Shown in pieces: positions 15,117-21,308 of a stretch of DNA of 21,308 nucleotides; position 1 is the first letter of the stretch, and each line of letters begins with the position of its first letter. The position numbers were made by a program, and so were the translations under genes. The notes under the pieces are model-generated. The model saw only the letters and a list, made by a program, of their open reading frames with translations. It did not search any database and was not told the origin of the DNA. The stretch covers positions 1 to 21,308 of the forward strand of contig QAKI01000015.1 in the NCBI GenBank assembly GCA_003343905.1, given 5' to 3'. This DNA comes from Subdoligranulum variabile. Lineage in GTDB: Bacteria; Bacillota; Clostridia; Oscillospirales; Ruminococcaceae.

Positions 15117-16349
15117 TTAGATTTGATATTTTAATAGTTCGCTTCTACCTTCCTCTGGTGTCATTATCCCTAATTGTATGGCGGCTCCGATATAATTTAC
15201 GGCGCTGTTCATACATTCCGCCTGGTCTTTCTTCGAGGGCTGGAACATTTCCAGATGGTCGAAGAACGGCATGAATCCGAATCCTGTGAAGCCGTATATC
15301 TTGTTGAGCACGCGCATTATATTTTGTGCAGAAGGAATAATGTCATTCACGTAGAATTCGATCTTGGCCTCTCCGAAATTGCTGTAGGTGCTACCTTCTA
15401 CGTCGAGCAGAATGCTGGGCACCTGATATGTATAAGCGATGTCTTTCTTGCAGTTGCGCTGAATGTCTGTAAGTCCGAGGTCGGAAATAGTGGACGACAC
15501 AGGGACAAAGGATGCCTTGTATGACGTAATGGCGATCTTGCATTTGTTGCGCATGATCCCGTATTTGTCCAATTGCTCACGGAGCGCTTCCTTGTCCTCT
15601 TTGGTGGCTGGCACGATATTATCGACCATCGGATCATCTGACATGAGGGAGAGAATGCCGAGCATACCTCGGTTGACAAGCAATTCGTTTACGGCTTGGT
15701 AGGAGGCCAGGAAAGTGTTGACAGGGTACTTGAGGGCGACAAGCCGTGAAGTAGCGCCCCCAATCTTGTTAAGCGCGTAAGTTACGTCGTTTACAACGAA
15801 CATCTCCTCTTTGGGGATCGTCAGGTTTATCCCACCCCCAAGGTTTATGGTGTAATCACGGATGTCGGAGTTGGGTGCAAACGAAGATATGGAGGATGGC
15901 GCCTCGTTTTCCGTAACCATGAGGTTAGGTATTACATACAATTCGAAATCACCCTTAATACCTACCAAAGGCACCTTCACTATGTAAGCCTTGCCGAATA
16001 TCTGAGAAAAGAACTCGATCATGCAAGCGAATTCCGAAAGGGTTTGGTAGGGATTGGGGTGGTTAATCCGCTCGAACTCACGCGGCTTTTCAATATCTTC
16101 CCCTTTGTCGTCTTTCGCCCAATACCGGGCGTCCGATATGGCAGATACTTTCTTCGTGATGATAGAAGCTAAAATAGAGCATGACGCGAATGCGCGCGCC
16201 TGCCCGTCCGGTGTGGAGGTGTCGATAAACTCATCCTTCGTCCCGAGCAGATTTTGCCAGTCCCGCAGGTCTATGTATAGGCTTTGCTGTGGGTCTCCGG
16301 TCTTTTCGGAACATTTAGACATCTTTATTTCGTATCCAAGGAGTTTCAT
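15117..16349 (-). CDS. Portal protein, HK97 type
   Basis: This encodes 410 residues from the ATG at 16349, which overlaps the terminase stop as ATGA; an in-frame upstream start at 16403 would overlap the terminase by 58 bases and is less likely. The protein forms the dodecameric DNA entry ring. Recognisable parts are INHPNPYQTLSEFACMIEFF near residue 95, the beta segment LYVIPNLMVT, the stem/wing region VNRGMLGILSLMSDDPM, and the conserved VPSILLDVEGSTYSNFGEAK. It is translationally coupled to the large terminase. Confidence 0.92.
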   Translation of the reverse strand: MKLLGYEIKMSKCSEKTGDPQQSLYIDLRDWQNLLGTKDEFIDTSTPDGQARAFASCSILASIITKKVSAISDARYWAKDDKGEDIEKPREFERINHPNPYQTLSEFACMIEFFSQIFGKAYIVKVPLVGIKGDFELYVIPNLMVTENEAPSSISSFAPNSDIRDYTINLGGGINLTIPKEEMFVVNDVTYALNKIGGATSRLVALKYPVNTFLASYQAVNELLVNRGMLGILSLMSDDPMVDNIVPATKEDKEALREQLDKYGIMRNKCKIAITSYKASFVPVSSTISDLGLTDIQRNCKKDIAYTYQVPSILLDVEGSTYSNFGEAKIEFYVNDIIPSAQNIMRVLNKIYGFTGFGFMPFFDHLEMFQPSKKDQAECMNSAVNYIGAAIQLGIMTPEEGRSELLKYQI

Positions 16350-17575
16350 GCGGCAATATGATTGCGGAATGCAGTCATCACGACGTATCGGGCTGCATCC
16401 CAAAGGTGATTATTCTTGTCTACGGGTTTATTTATCGCCAGCCCGTTTATAGAATCCCACACATAGGTATTGGCTTCGTTTTTCATGTTCTTGGTCTTGA
16501 CGCAGTGGATGCGGAAGTTTTTCATGTAGGATATACCGATGGTTATACTATCCTGGAATTTCTTGGCCTTGATTACATTCAACCCCCGAAGTTGAAGGGA
16601 ACGCACCATGCCTTCCGGATTCTTGGCGTATTTATCCGCGCTATCTGCTATGGCATATCCGTGTTTACCGAGAATTGGGGCCACGATGTTATACAATACC
16701 TCGGGATCGTCTACGGGCGAATAAAAGCGTTCATGCAGATATAAGTCACGCCCTCGCACTCCGACATGAATAATAGCCGTCGGATCATTTGTGAAGCCGA
16801 AGTCGATGCCATAGGCTGTATATTCCAAATCGTCCGGGAAACTGTCGATCCAGTCTATATTGGGGAATATTAATCCTTCCTGCGCCGCGCGCTCCCCGAG
16901 ACCGTATACCTTCCATCTGAATTCGTCGGCGGTTCCTGCTGCGATATTTTCCGGCGTGGGCTCGTAACTTTCGATAGTCCTGCGTACGCTGTCAGGGCAG
17001 AAAGGATTGTCCTTGTAGGTTGTTTTGGTGAATATGGTATCCGGCTGCCCTTCAAGCTCAAAAACCCAGTGTTCCGTATATTTGGGGTTCCAGTCGCCAA
17101 TAATCATGGTTGTACAACGCATCGTGATATTATTGAACTGCGCCGGCGATATGTCGTCCAACATTTCGTTGAAGTATATGATGTCGCAGTCGTGCCCCTC
17201 CTTCACATCCATCTTATCAAGCCCACGGAACCGGATGATGCTGTCGCCTATGTGGTATTCGGGGAGTATCTTCTCGCTATACATGCTGTCGGGATCATAT
17301 ATCCCGCGGCATTGTAGTTTCTTCTTGAAGTCTCCCAATGCCTTTTCCTTGCAGTCTTGCAATGTGGAGCGGTAGACATAGATTTTATATGCACCATCAC
17401 CCGCAGCACAGATGTCATACAGGAAGTCGAAGGTGTCGAAAGTCTTCCCCGAACGGGAACTCCCCTCGTTGAATATGCGTAGTACGACGCCTTTATTGCG
17501 GTACTTGCGGAAGAAGTACAGCATGATCTTGTAGACCTTGCCCCGATATGTGCGTGCATCAAGCTCCATTTTCAT
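16346..17575 (-). CDS. Terminase large subunit (ATPase and nuclease)
   Basis: This encodes 409 residues from the ATG at 17575, overlapping the small subunit gene by 17 bases; an ATG two codons later (17569) is equally possible. It packages DNA into the prohead and cuts it. Walker A is GSSRSGKT (38-45), Walker B DIIYFNE (131-137), and a coupling-type motif IGDWNP lies at 159-164. The C-terminal RNase H-like nuclease shows Asp258 (YGIDFGFTNDPTA), Asp311 (AIADSADK) and Asp393 (NHLWDAARY). The arrangement fits the PBSX/Terminase_3 type. The portal gene follows with a 4-base overlap. Confidence 0.94.
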   Translation of the reverse strand: MKMELDARTYRGKVYKIMLYFFRKYRNKGVVLRIFNEGSSRSGKTFDTFDFLYDICAAGDGAYKIYVYRSTLQDCKEKALGDFKKKLQCRGIYDPDSMYSEKILPEYHIGDSIIRFRGLDKMDVKEGHDCDIIYFNEMLDDISPAQFNNITMRCTTMIIGDWNPKYTEHWVFELEGQPDTIFTKTTYKDNPFCPDSVRRTIESYEPTPENIAAGTADEFRWKVYGLGERAAQEGLIFPNIDWIDSFPDDLEYTAYGIDFGFTNDPTAIIHVGVRGRDLYLHERFYSPVDDPEVLYNIVAPILGKHGYAIADSADKYAKNPEGMVRSLQLRGLNVIKAKKFQDSITIGISYMKNFRIHCVKTKNMKNEANTYVWDSINGLAINKPVDKNNHLWDAARYVVMTAFRNHIAA

Positions 17576-18074
17576 TCGTGCTTTGTTTGCCGATGGACTG
17601 GATGATAGATGCAGCTTCCGGATCAAGTATGACTTGTACCGTCTCCCGAGGCTTGTTGATGCTCTCGCCGTTGGTGGTTATATCCTGTTTGTCGGCGAGT
17701 TTGAGAACACGTGTAATGACGCCGGAATCGTATATGCCAGCTATTGCGCCCGACAATTGATCGGCTTCAATTTCTTCGCGCACGCGCGCAATGATGTGGA
17801 AAAACTCCTCCCTTTTGCCGTAATCAAAAAATGTGTCACGGAGTATTCCCGCATATACACAGAACCCAACAATAGTTTTAGGACGTTGGAGTTCGAGGTC
17901 TACAAGGCCATGTTTTGTGGGCACTTGTTTTATGATTGGATTGTTCTTTGTCCAATTGGCATATTCCTCAAACTTGACTTCGAGAGCTTCAGGTGTATAT
18001 ACGCAAGGACGGCCCACTTTGCGGGTGGGCTTGATGGTGTCGTTCGCCTTTGTGTCTTTTACACTCTTTGCCAT
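17559..18074 (-). CDS. Terminase small subunit
   Basis: This encodes 171 residues; small subunits recognise the packaging site. A basic N-terminus (KPTRKVGRPCVYTPEALEVK) leads into helices FEEYANWTKNN and RPKTIVGFCVYAGILRDTFF, which read as a helix-turn-helix-like region. Then come EEIEADQLSGAIAGIYDSGV and a C-terminal tail with ILDPEAASIIQSIGKQ. It overlaps the large subunit gene. A strong hairpin ends four bases before its ATG, and the late promoter-like element lies about 100 bases upstream. Confidence 0.9.
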   Translation of the reverse strand: MAKSVKDTKANDTIKPTRKVGRPCVYTPEALEVKFEEYANWTKNNPIIKQVPTKHGLVDLELQRPKTIVGFCVYAGILRDTFFDYGKREEFFHIIARVREEIEADQLSGAIAGIYDSGVITRVLKLADKQDITTNGESINKPRETVQVILDPEAASIIQSIGKQSTNENGA

Positions 18075-18078
18075 AAAT

Positions 18079-18112
18079 GAAGGTCTGCCGACGGATGCGC
18101 CAACAGACCTTC
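18079..18112 (-). other. Strong hairpin immediately upstream of the small terminase start
   Basis: On the minus strand GAAGGTCTG (18112-18104) pairs with CAGACCTTC (18087-18079). The stem can continue with five more pairs, including G-U pairs, leaving a 6-base loop. It ends four bases before the ATG. It has no T tract and is therefore not a terminator. Options are a translational control hairpin, an mRNA stabiliser, or part of a packaging (cos/pac) site, which often lies next to the small terminase gene. Confidence 0.65.
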
Positions 18113-18172
18113 TGCTACGATAGCAATGTACTTTCGATGTTCGGCCGTTGCCTGCATCCTCACAGGCTTACA

Positions 18173-18209
18173 ATGCAAAGATTTCGACGGATATTTAAAT
18201 AACAATGGG
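18173..18209 (-). promoter_or_regulatory. Late promoter-like element, copy 2
   Basis: On the minus strand it reads CCCATTGTTATTTAAAT, nine variable bases, then AATCTTTGCAT. It has the same length and spacing as the copy at 3351-3387. ATTG in the -33 region and AATCTTTG 19 bases further give an imperfect Bacteroidetes-type promoter. It would start the whole late operon about 90-95 bases before the small terminase ATG. Confidence 0.6.
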
Positions 18210-18247
18210 AAATGATGAAATTTTTTGAAAAAAATATTATTGGGCGG

Positions 18248-18316
18248 ATTGTTCTAAAGGTTTGTCTTTCCCCTATGATGAAACCTTATTTTGGCGGCCT
18301 TCATTGTCCTAAAGGT
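18248..18316 (-). repeat. Pair of 14-base direct repeats upstream of the late promoter-like element
   Basis: ATTGTTCTAAAGGT (18248-18261) and ATTGTCCTAAAGGT (18303-18316) differ at one base and start 55 bases apart. They lie upstream, in the minus-strand direction, of the late promoter-like element, where activator sites might be. They could also be unrelated remains of an insertion. Confidence 0.4.
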
Positions 18317-18318
18317 AC

Positions 18319-18347
18319 AAAAAAGCCCCGGTCATACGGCCGGGGCT
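18319..18347 (-). terminator. Intrinsic terminator after hicA
   Basis: The stem 18324-18331 with 18340-18347 (AGCCCCGG / CCGGGGCT) has an 8-base loop and is followed on the minus strand by TTTTTT. It closes the HicB-HicA unit and insulates it from the late promoter region. Confidence 0.85.
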
Positions 18348-18367
18348 GATGTTGAACGAACTTCTCG

Positions 18368-18598
18368 CTATTTATTCATGTAGTCAATCAAAACCTGCGC
18401 AGGACATCCCATTGTCCGCAGATTGTTCTTGATAATTCCTATCGGGATGGGATTTATATGCGTCTGGAATATGACAGGACGAAGCATGCCCTTCTTGCAC
18501 CATTTTTCATGGCCGCCTTTGATGCCGCCATATTCCCATCCCAAGTGCTTTAGGAACCGACGAAAATCCGCAATGTCAATATTCGATAAAGCACCCAT
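18368..18598 (-). CDS. hicA: HicA-type toxin (mRNA interferase)
   Basis: This encodes 76 residues from the ATG at 18598, which overlaps the antitoxin stop as TAATG; an in-frame TTG three codons earlier is less likely. HicA toxins have a small dsRBD-like fold and cleave mRNA. The match is the central block GGIKGGHEKWCKKG with its conserved His, the strand RPVIFQTHINPIPIGIIKNN, and an N-terminal helix FRRFLKHLGW. The partner antitoxin lies upstream, the reverse of the classical hicA-hicB order but common for this family. In a prophage it may give stability or defend against other phages. Confidence 0.88.
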   Translation of the reverse strand: MGALSNIDIADFRRFLKHLGWEYGGIKGGHEKWCKKGMLRPVIFQTHINPIPIGIIKNNLRTMGCPAQVLIDYMNK

Positions 18599-18963
18599 TA
18601 TGCACAAGGAAGCGTTATATTCTCCCGAATAGTCCTGTATGCTTTGTTATCGACAATATCTGCCAGCTCGCTGCTTCGGGTGATAAGATCGCTCGTCTTT
18701 GGAGGCTGTCGCTTTTTCCATCCATAAGATTCGAGCAGCGCACTAAGAGTTCCCTCAGATATAGCGTACTTTAAGATTTCTTCAAGCATGATTTCAAAAG
18801 ACCGTCTTGCCTCCTCCTCGCTATTTCCGTATCCGAGAATATCAAGGGCAGCGCAATAGGCATAGTAAATCTTGTCCTCCTCATAGAGGATGACGGCCAA
18901 ACTTACGCTTATGCCAGTACCTTCTTTCATTGGATAGCTTCCATTAAATTGCTGCGCTTTCAT
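18598..18963 (-). CDS. hicB: HicB-type antitoxin
   Basis: This encodes 121 residues. The N-terminal half is a HicB-type degraded RNase H fold (VSLAVILYEEDKIYYAYC, AALDILGYGNSEEEARRSFE), followed by LEEILKYAISEGTLSALLES and GWKK. The C-terminal 45 residues (SDLITRSSELADIVDNKAYR) may contact DNA, as HicB proteins usually repress their own promoter. An operator-like inverted repeat overlaps the promoter 16 bases upstream of the start codon. The gene is translationally coupled to the toxin gene. Confidence 0.88.
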   Translation of the reverse strand: MKAQQFNGSYPMKEGTGISVSLAVILYEEDKIYYAYCAALDILGYGNSEEEARRSFEIMLEEILKYAISEGTLSALLESYGWKKRQPPKTSDLITRSSELADIVDNKAYRTIRENITLPCA

Positions 18964-18978
18964 CGTTGGGATGGTAGT

Positions 18979-18996
18979 TGTTATGCAAATATAACA
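18979..18996 (-). promoter_or_regulatory. hicBA promoter with operator-like inverted repeat
   Basis: The minus strand has TATATTTG (18993-18986), a perfect TAnnTTTG match. It is framed by TGTTAT and ATAACA (18979-18984 and 18991-18996), an inverted repeat with 6 bases between arms. A TTTG lies 24 bases further upstream, longer than the usual 19-21 spacing. The repeat over the -7 box suggests autoregulation by HicB. Confidence 0.55.
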
Positions 18997-19048
18997 TATT
19001 TCATGCTAAAAAACGCACAAAGGTAGTGAATAATTATATACTTTGAGT

Positions 19049-19077
19049 AAAAAAGCCCCGACTGTGTGGCCGGGGCT
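19049..19077 (-). terminator. Intrinsic terminator after the exported DUF4468-like gene
   Basis: The stem AGCCCCG (19054-19060) with CGGGGCT (19071-19077) is followed on the minus strand by TTTTTT. Its stem and flanks are almost the same as in the terminator at 18319-18347. Confidence 0.8.
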
Positions 19078-19094
19078 GAAAGGTAGGGGAGGGA

Positions 19095-20078
19095 TTACCA
19101 GTCTTCTACATCTCCGCCTGTTATCCCATCTTTAATGGCTTTCTCTAATTGATTCTTCATTGCAATCATATACATACAACAAGCACAATACGCTTTTGCT
19201 CCAGCTTTCCGGGATAATCCAGCAGCGGCATCAACAAAGGGAAAAACCGCTTCCGGTTTGTAAATGCCCATTGTTGTCGAAACATTCCCTGACATTGCCC
19301 CCGCAACACCTCCTCTATTTACTGATTCATATTCTTGGATGGTTGTAATAAGTCGGGCTCGACCGTCTTTAATATCTATCCGAAAAAGAACATAGGCGCT
19401 GATTTCATAACTAATTGCAAATCCGACCTGTTCTGCAATGTTTTTCAAATAACCTTTCGCGAGTATAGTCCCCGCATCTTTTTCATTTAATTGAATTACT
19501 GATTTTCCTGAATTAAATGTGTGAACGAACCATGAGTTAGTTTGAATATATATCTGATCTTTAGATAACGATGGTGCTTGGATAATGTTAATCATTGATA
19601 TGTTGCCGTTGTTGTCTATACCGGCAACTTGATCCCTAAAAAATAGTGCCGCGCTTAAATAATCAATATTCCCATCATGGTTACCATCTAAAATATCTAA
19701 AATGTCAGCATATTCGTTTTTACTATACGAAACGCTTTCATACGAATTAAGGTTCATCAGCTTATCAAAAGCATGTGATTGTATTTTCTCTCTTTCCGCT
19801 ATAGACGCTGCTTTTGCCTCTTCATTTAACCTATTTGATTCCAAGTCGTTAATTTGCTGTACGGCCTGACGCCCATATTTTTCTATAAAATCCTTTTTCG
19901 GCACGTATGATTTCGTTTCTGGGTCAAAATAAAGTTGTTTCCCTTCATGGATAATAGCCAAACTTGCAACATTATGCGCGGCAATTATTTCTTGCGCCTT
20001 TTTAAGGTTATAAGGCTGCTTCGCATTGACATTATAGGTAATACCTAAAGTAATAATTATTAGTAAAAGTTTTTTCAT
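19095..20078 (-). CDS. Exported DUF4468-like protein, probable prophage cargo (moron) gene
   Basis: This encodes 327 residues with a clear Sec signal peptide (KKLLLIIITLGITYNVNA, cut near residue 19). A Glu/Ala-rich helix (about 75-105) is followed by a Ca-binding-like loop DGNHDGNID (131-139) and a looser one, DNNGNIS (155-161). The region 165-251 (DQIYIQTNSWFVHTF, QLNEKDAGTILAKGY, VLFRIDIKDGRARLITTIQE) resembles DUF4468, a TBP-like fold common in exported Bacteroidetes proteins. It is AT-rich compared with the late genes and has its own terminator. It lies outside the structural module between the repressor and the toxin-antitoxin pair, so lysogenic expression that alters the host envelope is likely but unproven. 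Confidence 0.75.
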   Translation of the reverse strand: MKKLLLIIITLGITYNVNAKQPYNLKKAQEIIAAHNVASLAIIHEGKQLYFDPETKSYVPKKDFIEKYGRQAVQQINDLESNRLNEEAKAASIAEREKIQSHAFDKLMNLNSYESVSYSKNEYADILDILDGNHDGNIDYLSAALFFRDQVAGIDNNGNISMINIIQAPSLSKDQIYIQTNSWFVHTFNSGKSVIQLNEKDAGTILAKGYLKNIAEQVGFAISYEISAYVLFRIDIKDGRARLITTIQEYESVNRGGVAGAMSGNVSTTMGIYKPEAVFPFVDAAAGLSRKAGAKAYCACCMYMIAMKNQLEKAIKDGITGGDVEDW

Positions 20079-20193
20079 GAGTTTATGAATTTACCCCTAT
20101 CGAAATGAGTTGGTAAGAAAAGAGTAAAAAATATTTGTGCTATTGAAATAATCCGAAGTTTTTATGTTTTGGTCTGCGGGCGCCCCGGTCATT

Positions 20194-20221
20194 TTTAAAG
20201 GAGACCGTAATCTCCTTTAAA
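20194..20221. other. 11-bp hairpin in the gap between repressor and exported gene
   Basis: TTTAAAGGAGA (20194-20204) pairs with TCTCCTTTAAA (20211-20221) across a 6-base loop. It is preceded by a GC-rich palindrome GGGCGCCC (20178-20185) in an otherwise AT-rich gap (20079-20318). No run of T follows in either direction beyond the stem itself, so a terminator is only one option; an attachment site or regulator-binding site is possible. Confidence 0.45.
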
Positions 20222-20283
20222 TGTGTAGCTCGATTATATGGAGCTTATTTTGGGTGGTTCTATTTTATCATATTGCTTCCGCT

Positions 20284-20312
20284 CTAATGAAGATGGCATT
20301 AGTCTAATTAGA
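20284..20312. other. Overlapping palindromes downstream of the repressor gene
   Basis: CTAATG (20284-20289) and CATTAG (20297-20302) form an inverted repeat with 7 bases between arms. This is followed directly by the 10-base palindrome TCTAATTAGA (20303-20312). It lies just past the repressor stop codon and could be a weak transcription stop or a protein-binding site. Confidence 0.3.
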
Positions 20313-20318
20313 ATACCG

Positions 20319-20774
20319 CTATGCCTCTTTTTTTTGGGCAGTAGTTCCTGCCCCAGCAATGCCTTGCATTTTTTCGATGAGTGATAAGAAACGCGAAACC
20401 TCTTCTTTCCGGTTTAATCGTTCTTCTCTTAGATCGGCAACCAGCTCGCTGGTCTGTCTCTGCTGATCTTTGATGAGTTCGAATAATCTCTCCATAGTTT
20501 TTGGGTTATTTAGTTCAGCTTTCGTTGGCGTGACGTCTTCGCCTCCTTGGCTGACAGGTTGGTCGGTAGTTTTGAGCATGGGCTCTTCTTCGTATAGGAG
20601 CCAGTTTCTATTGATATCAGGAAATTTGTTTAGAATTTTAGAGATTCTGTCAGGGCGAGGCATTTTGCTCCCCTCTTTAAAATATCCATTTGAAAGCCCC
20701 GCCTGTCTCTCAAATTGCGAAACAGAAATCCCTTTATACTGACAATACGCTTGGATTCTCTCTTTAAGGGTCAT
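20319..20774 (-). CDS. XRE-family helix-turn-helix repressor
   Basis: This encodes 151 residues. Residues 1-65 form a helix-turn-helix domain (MTLKERIQAYCQYKGISVSQ, FERQAGLSNGYF, then FPDINRNWLLYEEEPML, a typical end for this domain). Residues 95-140 are a charged, probably coiled-coil helix for dimerisation (FELIKDQQRQTSELVADLRE). There is no S24 self-cleaving domain, so any induction must work without RecA-driven self-cleavage, for example through an antirepressor. It is divergent from the rightward early genes across a symmetric operator, as expected for a lysogeny repressor. A run of eight A lies near the 3' end. Confidence 0.82.
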   Translation of the reverse strand: MTLKERIQAYCQYKGISVSQFERQAGLSNGYFKEGSKMPRPDRISKILNKFPDINRNWLLYEEEPMLKTTDQPVSQGGEDVTPTKAELNNPKTMERLFELIKDQQRQTSELVADLREERLNRKEEVSRFLSLIEKMQGIAGAGTTAQKKEA

Positions 20775-20822
20775 GATATCAGAGGCTTAATATTATTTTA
20801 AAATCGTATAAATATTATTTAT

Positions 20823-20874
20823 GCAAATATTCTAAGAAAATCATCGAATTCTTAGAATTATATTCTATATTTGC
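20823..20874. promoter_or_regulatory. Symmetric divergent promoter-operator region
   Basis: A perfect inverted repeat ATTCTAAGAA (20829-20838) / TTCTTAGAAT (20849-20858) lies between GCAAATAT (20823-20830) and ATATTTGC (20867-20874), which mirror each other. TATATTTG (20866-20873) is a perfect plus-strand -7 box. AATATTTG (minus, 20831-20824) is a one-mismatch -7 box for the repressor. A repressor bound in the middle could control both directions. Confidence 0.7.
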
Positions 20875-20915
20875 AATGTGAAACCCACAAAACTGATACA
20901 AATATACGATTTAAG

Positions 20916-20966
20916 ATGAAAAACGCAAGCGTGGGGACTGAATATTTGACGATTGTACCTTTTTGA
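20916..20966 (+). CDS. Possible 16-aa leader peptide in the early transcript
   Basis: A short ORF, MKNASVGTEYLTIVPF, sits about 35 bases after the expected early transcription start and ends 23 bases before the ATG of the next gene. No coding support beyond an ATG and stop is visible, so it may be chance. Confidence 0.2.
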   Translation: MKNASVGTEYLTIVPF

Positions 20967-20989
20967 AGGTAATAAAAACGGACAACGCG

Positions 20990-21232
20990 ATGAAAGCAAC
21001 TTACGACAAATCGAAGATCATGAAGAACGCCTGGTACCTTAAAAAGGTACAGCCGGGCAAGAGTTTGGGGGATTGCCTGCGCAAGGCTTGGCGCAACGAG
21101 AAGTTGGCGATGCTGACCGCGAAGATCGAGAACCGCCCGACGGAGCAGCCGAAGGCCACGGAGTACCGCCCCGAACTGCTGAAAGTGCCGACAGGTTTCT
21201 ATGGTGTCCGAGGAATGTACTATGGTGACTAA
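20990..21232 (+). CDS. Small phage early protein of unknown function
   Basis: This encodes 80 residues from the ATG at 20990; an in-frame TTG at 20963 would add nine residues but is less likely. The protein is basic (YDKSKIMKNAWYLKKVQPGK, SLGDCLRKAWRNEK), a layout I associate with small Bacteroidetes phage and mobile-element proteins of the 'S..DCL..AW' type whose function is not known. It is the first clear gene of the rightward early operon, under the divergent operator, so it may act in early regulation or replication. Confidence 0.7.
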   Translation: MKATYDKSKIMKNAWYLKKVQPGKSLGDCLRKAWRNEKLAMLTAKIENRPTEQPKATEYRPELLKVPTGFYGVRGMYYGD

Positions 21233-21308
21233 AGCACGATGCAATATGAACGAAGTAATTCAATCGACTGACCGCTTGACGGCACTACTCGAGGAGCAGG
21301 CCGCCTGC
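21222..21308 (+). CDS. Start of the next early gene (truncated by window edge)
   Basis: The frame is open from an ATG at 21222 (overlapping the previous gene) or, more likely, the ATG at 21246, to the window end. Visible residues after the later start are MNEVIQSTDRLTALLEEQAA, then C. This is too little to assign a function. It continues the rightward early operon. Confidence 0.5.
   Translation, partial: MVTKARCNMNEVIQSTDRLTALLEEQAAC

Noticed and set aside
20328..20335. Run of eight A (coding strand) near the end of the repressor gene as a slippage site
   Set aside because: It affects only the last few residues, and short A runs are common; there is no split ORF as at the G11 tract.
1..21308. 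tRNA genes, CRISPR arrays, insertion sequences
   Set aside because: No cloverleaf, regularly spaced identical repeat set, transposase motif or IS-end pair was seen by eye.

Overview
This window is a contiguous piece of a tailed, HK97-type (siphovirus-like) prophage or phage genome from a member of the Bacteroidetes, most likely a gut Bacteroidales. The host assignment rests on a BACON-like domain, a DUF4468-like exported protein, promoters resembling the Bacteroidetes primary-sigma pattern (TTTG, about 19-21 bases, TAnnTTTG), and the lack of strong Shine-Dalgarno sequences. A genus such as Alistipes or Parabacteroides is only a guess. No integrase, tRNA, rRNA or CRISPR array is visible.

Layout. 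Nearly everything is transcribed right to left. From 18074 down to 1 runs the late module: small and large terminase, portal, prohead protease, major capsid protein, a 55-aa protein, an intrinsic terminator, five short head-tail connector and tail-completion genes chained by 1-4 base overlaps, then baseplate/hub genes, the tape measure protein, a candidate tail tube protein, a small unknown protein, and a large tail fibre that runs off the left edge. The fibre has no stop codon inside the window but is open for 752 codons; its right part resembles a pectinesterase-type beta-helix.

From 18319 to 20078 two accessory cassettes lie upstream of the late operon: a HicB-HicA toxin-antitoxin pair with its own promoter, operator-like repeat and terminator, and an AT-rich exported DUF4468-like gene with an almost identical terminator. 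Next comes an XRE-type repressor gene (20774 to 20319). A symmetric divergent control region (20823-20874) separates it from rightward early genes that continue past the right edge.

Two observations stand out. First, a run of 11 G residues (coding strand, 8905-8915) separates a 322-aa ORF from a 1002-aa ORF. Adding one G, or removing two, would fuse them into one protein of about 1,336 residues (1,335 if two are removed) in which a beta-rich domain reads straight across the junction. This points to phase variation or slippage in a baseplate/hub protein, or to a homopolymer sequencing error. Second, a 37-base element with identical internal spacing occurs only at the two leftward late-gene start regions found, upstream of the small terminase and upstream of the candidate tail tube gene. 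It looks like a phage-specific late promoter pair.
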